Notes under the pieces: generated by a model
The model's database searches: none
What the model saw: only the letters and a program-made list of their open reading frames with translations
Told to the model about the DNA's origin: nothing
Made by a program: the position numbers and the translations under genes
DNA from: Planctomycetales bacterium
GTDB lineage: Bacteria; Planctomycetota; Planctomycetia; Pirellulales; Pirellulaceae
Assembly: GCA_020426845.1 (NCBI GenBank)
Contig: JAGQPF010000255.1
Location: forward strand, 1-64,000
Length of the DNA: 64,000 bases
Direction of reading: 5' to 3'
Shown here: piece after piece, positions 17,575 through 26,106 of the stretch
Layout of the letters: each line of letters opens with the position of its first letter
Numbering within the stretch: the stretch's first letter is position 1

Positions 17575-20500
17575 TCACGGCCACGCGGCGTCGGGCAGCA
17601 GCTGAACGGCGTCGGCGATCACGAGACCATGCGTCCCGGTATTGTCCAGCACGATGCGGGCCTCGCCGTCGAACAAGAATGTGCCCAGACTGACGTAGTT
17701 GCCCGTTGTGGTCTGATCGATGGACAGGGTTGTGGCGCCTCCTGCGTGGTGCACCGTGACGGGCACGTTGTTGGCATTCGCGGCTGAGGTTGGGAACAAC
17801 ACACGCACCTCGAACGCGCCGTGCACCTCGGTCGCAAACGTTGCGCTCCAATCCCCTTTCGCTGCCCGGCGGTCTGTGGTGTACATGCCGTTGACCCAGG
17901 GCCAGGCGCTGATGCCCCAGTCCACTTTGCCCTGGAAGGTGGCGTCGTGGTCGTCGATCACGATGCCGGGCAAGGTGTCGGCGGTGTAGTAGTCTCGCGT
18001 TTGTGTCGTTGACGGCAACTGGAAGGTCAAGCCATCAGCCGCCAGTTGGGCGCGCAGATTGGCGTAGTTGACGTCCTGCATCGCGACGTGGGAGTCGATG
18101 GCTTGCGCCGCCGCCGCTCCGGCGCTGTGGCCGATCATCATGTAAACCGGCTCCATGCGGATTGAGCCGTAAGCGACATGCGACGCGGAGACGGCGGATG
18201 TGACGGCCAGGTTCGTGACCTCGCCACGACGGGGGACGATCGAGCGGTAGCTCAGATAGAACGGCCCAGTCGTCGTGTAGTAGAACGAGCCCTCGCCGAT
18301 CACTTCTCCGTTCTCGCCGACGTGCAGCCCCGTGTAGTGCGAGTCGAGCGGATACGACGGGATCGCGATGGGATCGTCAATCGTGGTCAGATGTCGAGCG
18401 TCGTTCTCGGTGGTCACGTAGTCGCTGACCATCCGCCGCGCTTCGCGGACGTAGATCTGCGTGGGAAAGCCGTCGTTCTCGGGATATTCATCTGCGGCGA
18501 AGCCCCAGCCGGCCACCATGGTGTGGGCAAAGGCCGGTATCCGGGGATGGTTTTGCAGTGTCCATAGCAAGCCTTCCGTGTACTTGCGGTATTCGGCAAT
18601 GATTTCCTCACGCCGCTCATACGACGCCTCGGGATACTCCCAATTGGCGGTCTTCAGGTCGGTGGAGATCATCGCCGCGCCGTTGCTGTCCGTCTTGAGG
18701 TTCGGCATCAGGTGGAAGCTGAACGGCCCGATGCGGTTCCCCGCCTCGTAGTAGCGGAACAACAGCTCATAGTCCGCTTCGTCGTAGCCGTCCGGCCGGC
18801 GAAACGGGATCATATTGTCGGGGTCATTGGTCAGCGTGAGCCGGAAGTTGTAGGCCTGCAGGTGGTCGGAGGCGTCCCCTACATCACTCGTCAGCGCCGG
18901 TTGCACGCCGCGAATCAGTCCGCTCTCCGGATCGCCGGGAACGACATACGCGTCGATCGGATTGGGGGGAATGAAGGTGTACGGCGCCGTGTAGTTGATG
19001 CCGTTCAGCGATTCTCCGTACTGCGCGTTTGACTCTCGCTGCACCGTGTAGGTGACACCCGCCGCCGCCATCAGGTCGCCTTCGTAGCTGCTATCGACGA
19101 ACTGCAGGCCCTCGAACGTGCCGCCACTCTCGAGATCCAGCGACTGGATCGCGAGATCCGCCACATGGACGCCGCCCGGTGAGCGGTCGAGACGCTCGCG
19201 AGTGATGACGGCGACGAGCTCCTCGTCCAGCATGTCGCCAAAGACCTGCTCGGCGACGTGCGGCTCAAAGCGATACTGTTTGTCTGCGGAGGGATTGAAC
19301 CAGGTGTAATCGCCGGCATCCTGCTGCGTCCAGGCCTCGGGCTCGCTGTAAACGTCGTGCACGCGCTGGAAGAACTCTTCGGCGACGCCGCCGAGCGAGC
19401 CGATATGCCCGACGTCCGCCATGCCCAGGCCGCTGGCGCTGACTCCGCCGACTCGCACGCTGGGCTCGATCAATGCGACGCTTTTGCCCAGCCGAGCGGC
19501 TTCGACCGCTGCCGCAACGCCGCCCGGGGTGCCGCCGTAGACGATGACATCGTAATCCCAATGGTCGGCTTGGTCGGCGGCATCCGCCTCGTACACGCGG
19601 ACATTGCCGAACCAACTTTGTGAGATTGGATTGGCAACATCGTCGTCATTGCCGAACGTCAACTTGCTGATGGGGCCTTGATAGTAATGGCCCAGCGGAA
19701 TGCGATATCGCCGCGTTGCCGACACGTCGCCGCCCAAGTAATCGCGATTGCCGAAGAACGTCTGAGTTCCGGCCAGCACAAAGAAGCGGTCCGAGTCCAG
19801 AGACAGGTCCGTATCGAATCCAATTCCCTGCAACTCGCCAATCACCGGCGCCGCGAAGTCGAACTCGACCACCGTTTGAGGAGTGACTTGGTAGGAGAAG
19901 TCGATGGCTTTCCAGGTGTTTCCCGCCAGGGTCAGTCCGTCGCCATCGGCGCCGACGTTCGCCGTGCCCGCGACGTCTTGAGCGGCGCCGCCATAGCTGT
20001 GCACCGCGAGCGTCGCGTCGGGCTCATACAGCATGATGTTGGAGAAATCTCCCGAGACACCGTCGCTGTTCAAAAATGTCAGATAGCGCAGATCGCCGCT
20101 GGTGTACTGGCCAAGCGGAATTTCGAAGGTCTGCGTCCCGGCTGAGCCGCTCGTTGCGCCGCTGGTTGTGTTGTCGTATCGGTAGTCCAAAATGCCGCCG
20201 GCAGCGGGCCCGGTCAGCTGGAACCAGTTGGCGCCTGTCGCCAAATCGGTGTCCCAACCGATTCCTTGGGGAGCGTCGGTGCTCGAGCTGCGGAAGTCAA
20301 ACCGCAGCATCGTATGGGGCGACACCGGATAGCTGTATAGCATCGCCTTGCTGGCCGCGCCGCTCAGCTCCAGCGTGCCATCGGCGCGCACTTCCGCATC
20401 GCCCTGGTCCAGGCCGCCTCCATACGAGACGATTGGGTGATGGTCGAGCGGGATGGTGTCATAGAGCTGCAGGTCGCGAAAGACGCTGACCGCGTCAAAC

Positions 20501-21000
20501 GGCGCAACATCCTGGTCGGTGCCCAGCACCAAGTGACTGGCGTGGCCCGTGAAGTAGTTTCCGATGGGAATCCGAAACCGCTGTTCTCCGCCGGCGTAGG
20601 TCTGGAAGTCCCGAATGCCGTAGAAGGATTGGGTGCCCGCGAAGACCAATAACTTGTCACTGGCGATGAAACTTCGCGGGTCGCCGTCGATCAAGCCAAT
20701 TGCATGCAACTCCCCCAAGTGGCTCGTCGAGAAGGTCACCTCCAGAGTCGTGTATTGCGTGACCTCGTAGTCCAGTGGCACCGCTTTCCACAGATTGCCT
20801 CGGAGTTGGATCTCCGAGCGATCGGCCGAGACATCCACGTCGCCCACGAGGTCCTGCCCCACTCCGTGGGAGACGATCTGAGTCTCGTCAAACAGAAGGT
20901 TCGCGACCAGCAGTCGTCGATCTTCCAGTCGCTCGAATGTCAGCCGACGACCGCGATGCCCGATCGAACGGTTCTCCCCTCGTTTGTTGGCCGCTCGCAT
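17575..21000 (-). CDS. Secreted FAD-dependent oxidoreductase with three N-terminal repeat domains
   Basis: A 1141-residue protein starting at ATG 21000. The N-terminus carries LTFERLEDRRLL (20-31), like the LEPR-XLL motif of exported planctomycete proteins. Three ~140-residue repeats follow (~34-180, ~185-325, ~330-470). Repeats 1 and 3 share GNxWKA, VTxxT, GTQxF, RIPxGxY and a D-D-D-rich end, which suggests beta-sandwich binding modules. From ~480 there is an FAD-dependent oxidoreductase (YDVIVYGGTPGGVAAA; glycine-rich motif ~486-492) of the FAD_oxidored type. Residues ~1012-1140 resemble a golvesin/Xly-type binding domain. Enzymes of this class often sit in polysaccharide or sulfatase contexts, but the substrate cannot be told. 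It is divergent from the desulfurase-like gene. Confidence 0.85.
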   Translation of the reverse strand: MRAANKRGENRSIGHRGRRLTFERLEDRRLLVANLLFDETQIVSHGVGQDLVGDVDVSADRSEIQLRGNLWKAVPLDYEVTQYTTLEVTFSTSHLGELHAIGLIDGDPRSFIASDKLLVFAGTQSFYGIRDFQTYAGGEQRFRIPIGNYFTGHASHLVLGTDQDVAPFDAVSVFRDLQLYDTIPLDHHPIVSYGGGLDQGDAEVRADGTLELSGAASKAMLYSYPVSPHTMLRFDFRSSSTDAPQGIGWDTDLATGANWFQLTGPAAGGILDYRYDNTTSGATSGSAGTQTFEIPLGQYTSGDLRYLTFLNSDGVSGDFSNIMLYEPDATLAVHSYGGAAQDVAGTANVGADGDGLTLAGNTWKAIDFSYQVTPQTVVEFDFAAPVIGELQGIGFDTDLSLDSDRFFVLAGTQTFFGNRDYLGGDVSATRRYRIPLGHYYQGPISKLTFGNDDDVANPISQSWFGNVRVYEADAADQADHWDYDVIVYGGTPGGVAAAVEAARLGKSVALIEPSVRVGGVSASGLGMADVGHIGSLGGVAEEFFQRVHDVYSEPEAWTQQDAGDYTWFNPSADKQYRFEPHVAEQVFGDMLDEELVAVITRERLDRSPGGVHVADLAIQSLDLESGGTFEGLQFVDSSYEGDLMAAAGVTYTVQRESNAQYGESLNGINYTAPYTFIPPNPIDAYVVPGDPESGLIRGVQPALTSDVGDASDHLQAYNFRLTLTNDPDNMIPFRRPDGYDEADYELLFRYYEAGNRIGPFSFHLMPNLKTDSNGAAMISTDLKTANWEYPEASYERREEIIAEYRKYTEGLLWTLQNHPRIPAFAHTMVAGWGFAADEYPENDGFPTQIYVREARRMVSDYVTTENDARHLTTIDDPIAIPSYPLDSHYTGLHVGENGEVIGEGSFYYTTTGPFYLSYRSIVPRRGEVTNLAVTSAVSASHVAYGSIRMEPVYMMIGHSAGAAAAQAIDSHVAMQDVNYANLRAQLAADGLTFQLPSTTQTRDYYTADTLPGIVIDDHDATFQGKVDWGISAWPWVNGMYTTDRRAAKGDWSATFATEVHGAFEVRVLFPTSAANANNVPVTVHHAGGATTLSIDQTTTGNYVSLGTFLFDGEARIVLDNTGTHGLVIADAVQLLPDAAWP

Positions 21001-21485
21001 GACAGGCAATCCTTTGCTTGGTGCGTCTCCCGAACATCGGGGACGGACCTTCAATTGTTCGGGCCTCCATCGCAGGCGACCCTTGTGAGGCCGGTGGGCC
21101 GGTTGGGCCTCCATCGCAGGCGACCCTTGTGAGGCCCGGTGGACCGCTCCGTGCTCTCGTTAAAGAGACTGCTACTGCCGGAATTCGCCACGCGTCAAGC
21201 CCAGGAAGGAGGCGACGCCGATTTCCGAGAGGCAGCAGGCGATTCCGCACGGCACCTTGTCTCTCCGATCGGGCACCGGTTGGGGCAGACTTTAGCGATT
21301 GTGTGGACTTAGGGGGTTGGGGTGAGTTTAACGCCCCTCGCGCGGGTGTCGCGGCGCTGTGCTTGCCTAATTTACGTAGTCGCGGATCATCGCTACCGTG
21401 GTGGCTACCCGTTAGCGAACCAGCGTCCGGCGTTTTGCCAGCACGTTGGCACTGCGTTTGGACCCTGCCGGAGAGATCACGCTCT
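21001..21485. other. 485-bp divergent intergenic region
   Basis: It separates the FAD oxidoreductase (minus) from the desulfurase-like gene (plus). The left part carries two copies of a 32-bp element (21061-21136). GGAGAG at 21469-21474 is the ribosome site of the desulfurase-like gene. No gene is evident, although the frame of the downstream gene stays open leftward to 21018; the translated sequence there is not protein-like. Confidence 0.5.
21061..21136 (+). repeat. Two direct copies of a 32-bp interspersed element
   Basis: Copies at 21061-21092 and 21105-21136 begin GGGCCTCCATCGCAGGCG and end GTGAGGCC. The ends GGGCCTC and GAGGCCC are 7-bp inverted repeats where the last C is present. A third copy lies inverted at 36218-36249. 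Confidence 0.9.
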
Positions 21486-22733
21486 ATGACGCTTGCCACC
21501 GACCGACTGCGACCACTCTTTCCTGCGCTTGCTCGAGAACATGCCGGGCGAGAGGCCGTTTACTTTGACGGCCCCGCGGGCACACAGACGCCGATCGCCG
21601 TGATTGATGCGATCGGGAACTACTTGCGGCGGTGCAACGCGAATCATGGCGGATTGTTCGCCACGAGTCGGGAGAGCGACCAGTTGCTTCACGAGACGCA
21701 TGAGGCGGTGGCGGCGCTGCTGGGCGCCGACGACCCGGACACCGTGTCGTTTGGCGCCAATATGACGACACTGACGTTCGCCTTCTCCCGCGCGCTGTCC
21801 AGGACGTGGGCGCCGGGCGACGAAGTGATCGTGACTCGCTTGGATCATGACGCGAACGTGACCCCTTGGACCTTGGCGGCTCGCGATGCCGGCGCCACCG
21901 TGAAGACCGTCGAGCTCACGGAGTCGCTGACTTTGGACATCGAGGACTTCCGCTCGAAACTTTCCGAGCGAACCAAGCTCGTCGCCGTGGGAGCGGCGTC
22001 TAACTCCACGGGGGCGATCAACCCTGTGCGAGCGATCGCTGACGCCGCGCATGCGGCTGGCGCGCTGGTGTTTGTCGACGCTGTGCATTACGCCCCGCAC
22101 CAGTTGTTGGACGTCCGGCAGATGGATTGCGACTTCCTCGCGTGCTCCGCCTACAAGTTCTTTGGCCCGCACGTGGGCATTCTTTGGGGACGCCGGGAGT
22201 GGATGGAGTCGCTGGAGCCGTACAAGGTGCGTCCCGCCGCGAACCGCATCCCCGATCGTTGGATGACCGGCACGCAGAACCACGAGTGCCTGGCGGGAGT
22301 CAAAGCGGCGGTCGAATATTTGGCGGAGGTGGCGGCACTCGCCGGAGACTCCGTGGTCGCCGCCACGGCGCCGCTCCGCGAGCGGCTCGTCGAGTCCTAT
22401 CGACACATCCAGGAGCACGAACGAAGTCTTTGTGGCCGCCTGCTCGCGGGCATCGCCGAGCTGCCCGCGATTCGGGTTTGGGGCGAGGCCGATCCGCAGC
22501 GGCAGGAGGCCCGTGTGTCAACGCTCTCGATCACCCATCGCGAACGTTCGTCGACCGACGTCGCGACGCACTTGGCCGAGCGCGGGGTGTTTGCCTGGAA
22601 CGGCAACTATTATGCCCTGAACCTCACCGAATCCTTGGGCTTGGAGCCCGACGGCATGGTGCGATTGGGCATTGTCCATTACAACACGGAAGAAGAAGTG
22701 GACTACGTCTTGAGCTGTTTGCGCGAGCTGTGA
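21486..22733 (+). CDS. Cysteine desulfurase-like class V aminotransferase
   Basis: A 415-residue PLP enzyme of the cysteine-desulfurase-like family (SufS/CsdA relatives). The PLP lysine is K224 in SAYKFFGPHVG. Other signatures are FDGPAGTQTP at the N-terminus, RLDHDANVTPW, VGAASNSTGA and FVDAVHYAPH, where the Asp-x-x-His pair binds the cofactor. Class members take sulfur from cysteine or lyse related substrates; the actual substrate is not shown. The ATG at 21486 is chosen because GGAGAG lies 11-16 nt upstream and the family N-terminus starts here. A DUF971 gene follows after 5 nt, a clear two-gene operon. PatB-like or kynureninase-like activity are alternatives. Confidence 0.85.
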   Translation: MTLATDRLRPLFPALAREHAGREAVYFDGPAGTQTPIAVIDAIGNYLRRCNANHGGLFATSRESDQLLHETHEAVAALLGADDPDTVSFGANMTTLTFAFSRALSRTWAPGDEVIVTRLDHDANVTPWTLAARDAGATVKTVELTESLTLDIEDFRSKLSERTKLVAVGAASNSTGAINPVRAIADAAHAAGALVFVDAVHYAPHQLLDVRQMDCDFLACSAYKFFGPHVGILWGRREWMESLEPYKVRPAANRIPDRWMTGTQNHECLAGVKAAVEYLAEVAALAGDSVVAATAPLRERLVESYRHIQEHERSLCGRLLAGIAELPAIRVWGEADPQRQEARVSTLSITHRERSSTDVATHLAERGVFAWNGNYYALNLTESLGLEPDGMVRLGIVHYNTEEEVDYVLSCLREL

Positions 22734-22738
22734 CCGGA

Positions 22739-23068
22739 ATGGATGTTTACCCGACCCAATTGAATTTGGACGAGCAAGGTCGCGAGCTCGTCATCCAATG
22801 GAGCGATGACCAAACACGACGGTATGGCTTCAAGGAATTGCGGGACAATTGCCCCTGCGCGACGTGCCGCGAAAAGCGGAAAGAGGCCCCGGCTGCGCCG
22901 AATCCGCTGCAGGTGCTCACGCCCGAGCAGCTTGTGCCGCTGGCAGTGGTCGGCATGCGTCCGGTGGGGAACTATGCCTATGCGATCGCGTTTAGCGACG
23001 GGCACGACACCGGCATTTACACACTCGAGCGGCTCCGCGAACTCGGACGGCTGAGCAACGACGCGTGA
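22739..23068 (+). CDS. DUF971 (GBBH-like N-terminal domain) protein
   Basis: A 109-residue stand-alone DUF971 protein, the domain also found at the N-terminus of gamma-butyrobetaine hydroxylases, where it binds zinc. The metal-type cluster is DNCPCATCREK (C38, C40, C43), and the C-terminal part GNYAYAIAFSDGHDTGIYT is the conserved strand region with a possible His ligand. It starts 5 nt after the stop of the desulfurase-like gene and shares its transcript. Stand-alone DUF971 genes often occur near iron-sulfur genes, so an accessory role in sulfur transfer or cluster handling is plausible but unproven. Confidence 0.85.
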   Translation: MDVYPTQLNLDEQGRELVIQWSDDQTRRYGFKELRDNCPCATCREKRKEAPAAPNPLQVLTPEQLVPLAVVGMRPVGNYAYAIAFSDGHDTGIYTLERLRELGRLSNDA

Positions 23069-23103
23069 CCGGCGGCCGCCTCGGATGGAACTTCGTGCTC
23101 TTC

Positions 23104-23332
23104 GCGTAGCATGGGCGCCCTCGCCCGTGACTTCGTGTCCGTGAGCATCGTGCGCGCAGCACTAACGCGCCCGCAGAATCAGCACGCTAACTTGGGGCCC
23201 TTGTCTGCGAGTCGTAGTTGGTCCTCCTTCTGAAGGACACGAAGTCACGGGCGAGGGCGCCCATTCTACTGAAGGACGCGAAGTCACGGGCGAGGGCGCC
23301 CATGCTACTGAAGGACGCGAAGTCACGGCCCG
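23104..23332. repeat. 39-bp repeat cluster with one inverted copy
   Basis: Two direct copies of a 39-bp unit (23232-23270, 23271-23309), containing GAAGTCACGGGCGAGGGCG, and a partial third (23310-23332) face an inverted copy at 23104-23140. The inverted arms can fold into a long hairpin around the intervening ~90 nt. It fills the gap between the convergent DUF971 and CoA-ligase genes. Confidence 0.88.
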
Positions 23333-23363
23333 ATATCAACTGCTTGCAAACCAGCGAGCGCCG

Positions 23364-24644
23364 TCAGCGTCGCTGATCGATAAAACGCTTCCCCTTGGCT
23401 TCAAAGCGAGGCAGCGTGCCGATCGGAACGCACTCGACATCGACGCGCAGACCGAGCCGGAGGCGGAGCTCCTTCGCGACTCGCTCGGGCGATTCCAGCC
23501 GGTCTTCAATCTCCACCTTGAGCGCATCCATGTGGCCGTCGCGGTGCGCCGTCATGCGGTACTCGACCACCTCGGGGAAGCTGCGGAGAATCTGCTCGAC
23601 GGAGCTGGGGTAAATGTTGACGCCGCGGATCACCATCATGTCGTCCACTCGGCCCAGCACTCCGCCCTCGAGGAGCACGAAATTGTTGTCGCCCTCCACG
23701 TTCCAGGAGGGCTTGACCAAGTCGCCCGTGCGGTAGCGAAACACCGGACAGCCGGCGCGGCCAAGCGTGGTCAGGACCAATTCCGACAGCTCGCCTTCTC
23801 CCGCGGGCTTGCCGGATTCGATCGAGAGAAACTCGGCGAGGAACTCCGCCTCGTTGATATGCAACCCGAGCCGATGCTCGTCCGCATAGCCCCAAGGCCC
23901 GACTTCGCTGGCGCCGCTGTGGTCCACCACGCTGGCGTTCCAGGCCTCTTCAATCCGCCGCCGAATGTTCGGCACAGATCCCCCGGGTTCGCCGGCGACG
24001 ATAATTCGCCGCACATCGAGCGACGCGGTGTCGATCTGGTTCTCGGCCGCCACGTCCGCCAGATGCAGCGCGTAGCTGGGCGTGCACATCAACACGGTGG
24101 CTCGCTGTCCGCGCGTCAGCTCCAAGCGAGCCAGCGTGCTCATGCCGCCGGCGGGGATCACCAGCGCTCCACGGTGACATGCGGCGTCGAACGCGGACCA
24201 AAAGCCGATGAACGGGCCGAATGAGAACGCCATCATCACTCGGTCTTCGGGGCCGAGCTCGGCGGCGTCGAGCACATACTGCCAGGTGCTGATCCACCAC
24301 TGCCAGTCCTCCGCCGTGTCCAGCACCACCATCGGACGGCCCTGTGTCCCCGAGGTGCGATGGAAGCGAACGTAGCGCTCGAGGGGGTAGGTGAGATTCG
24401 CGGCGTGATTGCTCCGCCGATTGCTCACCAGTTCGTCCTTGAAAGTGAACGGCAATTGGGCGAATTGCTCCAACGACTCGACGCCCTCGGGGCCAACCAA
24501 GCTGCCCAGCTTCTCTGCGTAGAAGCGATTGTGAGGCAGCACTTTCTCGAGCAACTGATTGAGCCGGCCTAGCTGGTGTCGCGTCAGCTCCTCCGGCGAC
24601 AGCGATTCCAATCGGCGGCGTGATTCGTAGTTGTCGGCAGTCAT
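23364..24644 (-). CDS. Phenylacetate-CoA ligase-type (PaaK-like) adenylating enzyme
   Basis: A 426-residue member of the ANL superfamily, PaaK branch. Such enzymes make an acyl-adenylate from a carboxylic acid and ATP and pass it to CoA. The phosphate-binding loop is HRTSGTQGRP, the adenylate motif region is IVAGEPGGSVPNIR, then YRTGDLVKPSW and the hinge GRVDDMMVIRGVNIYP. A shorter length (~430) than acetyl-CoA synthetases fits PaaK. The ATG at 24644 is used since 15 upstream codons are not family-like. No phenylacetate pathway genes are near, so the acid is unknown. It is divergent from the MFS transporter. Confidence 0.85.
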   Translation of the reverse strand: MTADNYESRRRLESLSPEELTRHQLGRLNQLLEKVLPHNRFYAEKLGSLVGPEGVESLEQFAQLPFTFKDELVSNRRSNHAANLTYPLERYVRFHRTSGTQGRPMVVLDTAEDWQWWISTWQYVLDAAELGPEDRVMMAFSFGPFIGFWSAFDAACHRGALVIPAGGMSTLARLELTRGQRATVLMCTPSYALHLADVAAENQIDTASLDVRRIIVAGEPGGSVPNIRRRIEEAWNASVVDHSGASEVGPWGYADEHRLGLHINEAEFLAEFLSIESGKPAGEGELSELVLTTLGRAGCPVFRYRTGDLVKPSWNVEGDNNFVLLEGGVLGRVDDMMVIRGVNIYPSSVEQILRSFPEVVEYRMTAHRDGHMDALKVEIEDRLESPERVAKELRLRLGLRVDVECVPIGTLPRFEAKGKRFIDQRR

Positions 24645-24738
24645 CGGCACATCCCGGCGTCGGCACATTGTGTCCCAAGCAGATTTCAAGCATTATAGAA
24701 ACCTTTGGTTCTTCCCGCCTGCCGTCCCCTAGGCCTCC

Positions 24739-26070
24739 ATGTCCGATTCACCTGCAACTTCTGCCGAAGGCAGTCATACTCCGCCGCCGGCGTCGGGCGA
24801 CTCTGCGATGCAGGCGCCGTCGCGCGGGTCCTTGCTGATTATTTTTCTGACCGTCTTCATCGACCTGCTCGGCTTTGGCATGGTCCTGCCGTTGCTGCCG
24901 TTGTACGCGGATCAGTTTGCCGTCGCAGGGTCGCTGAACGTTGGGATGCAGCTGGGGTTGTTGATGGCCAGCTTTTCCGCGATGCAGTTCGTCTTTGCGC
25001 CGTTTTGGGGCATGCTGTCCGACCGTATCGGGCGGCGGCCGGTGTTGATCATCGGCTTGGGAGGATCGGTGGCGTTCTACCTGCTGTTCGCGTTCGCGAC
25101 GGTACAGGGCAGTATGTTCTGGCTGTTCATATCGCGGATCGGCGCCGGGATCGCTGGCGCCACGATTCCCACGGCCCAGGCCTATATCGCGGACAGCACC
25201 GCGAAGGAGAGTCGCGCCAAGGGCATGGCGTTGATTGGCATGGCGTTTGGGCTAGGCTTCACGTTTGGGCCGCTGCTGGGTTTGTTGGCCGTGCCCACCG
25301 CAGGAGGCGCTCCCGGGCCGGGTCCCGGCTACGCCGCGGCCGGATTGTCGTTGGTGGCATTGTTGATGGCGATCTTTCGGCTGCCCGAATCGCTCAAGCC
25401 CGGCGATGGCGTGCACGCGTCGCATCATGGGTTCGTCAACCTGGGCTCATTTCGGCTCGCGGTGATGGTGCCTTCCATCGCGTTGATTCTGCTGGCCTTG
25501 CTGGTGTGCGTATTCTCGTTCGCCAATTTCGAGACGACGCTGTCCTTGTTGATCAAGGACAATGGAAAAATTGTCGAAAGTCCGTTTCAGATGTCCTTTC
25601 GTCAAGTCTGTTTGACGTTCGCGTTCATCGGCTTCACGTTGGCCATGGTGCAGGGCGGTTTGGTGAGAAGAATGGCGGGCCGTGTGTCCGAGGCGCGGCT
25701 GGCCGCGATGGGCGCCGCCACGGAGATGGTGGGTTTTGCCCTGATGCTCCAGGCGATTCGCGCCGAGTCCGTCGGACTGCTTTACGTGGTGCTGGCGATC
25801 GTCGTCACCGGCTTTGCCTTCATGCAGCCTTCCTTGAACGGCTTGCTCTCGCGTCGCAGCGACCCGGCCAAGCAGGGCGCCATCTTGGGCGTCGGTCAGA
25901 GCGTCAGTGCGCTGGCTCGCATTCTCGGGTCCGGACTTGGCATTCCGTTGCTCGCGGTTCAGCTGCAGCTGCCTTTTTATGTGGCGATCGGCCTGATGGC
26001 GGTGGGGCTGATGCTGGTGCTGGCGGCCGGCTCGCGAGGCGGTGATTTCTCGGCCAAGAATGCCGGCTGA
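24739..26070 (+). CDS. MFS transporter, drug:H+ antiporter type
   Basis: A 443-residue Major Facilitator with about 12 membrane segments (first ~31-52). The N-terminal cytoplasmic tail (~30 residues) is Ser/Pro-rich. The loop 2-3 motif appears as GMLSDRIGRRPVLI (~98-111) and the antiporter-type TM5 region as FGLGFTFGPLLG. These features match TetA-like DHA1 efflux proteins, which exchange small molecules for protons at the cytoplasmic membrane. The substrate is unknown. It shares a 94-bp divergent gap with the CoA ligase and has 36 bp to the convergent hydantoinase gene. Confidence 0.88.
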   Translation: MSDSPATSAEGSHTPPPASGDSAMQAPSRGSLLIIFLTVFIDLLGFGMVLPLLPLYADQFAVAGSLNVGMQLGLLMASFSAMQFVFAPFWGMLSDRIGRRPVLIIGLGGSVAFYLLFAFATVQGSMFWLFISRIGAGIAGATIPTAQAYIADSTAKESRAKGMALIGMAFGLGFTFGPLLGLLAVPTAGGAPGPGPGYAAAGLSLVALLMAIFRLPESLKPGDGVHASHHGFVNLGSFRLAVMVPSIALILLALLVCVFSFANFETTLSLLIKDNGKIVESPFQMSFRQVCLTFAFIGFTLAMVQGGLVRRMAGRVSEARLAAMGAATEMVGFALMLQAIRAESVGLLYVVLAIVVTGFAFMQPSLNGLLSRRSDPAKQGAILGVGQSVSALARILGSGLGIPLLAVQLQLPFYVAIGLMAVGLMLVLAAGSRGGDFSAKNAG

Positions 26071-26106
26071 CACATCGCCAAGTCTGTTGTTTTCTCGCGA
26101 CGATGT

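Noticed and set aside
21018-21485. N-terminal extension of the desulfurase-like gene
   Set aside because: The frame is open but reads through two interspersed repeats; the family N-terminus and the GGAGAG site point to the ATG at 21486.
24705-26045. 446-codon plus-strand frame overlapping the MFS gene
   Set aside because: Shifted-frame shadow of the MFS transporter, which has twelve membrane helices and MFS motifs.
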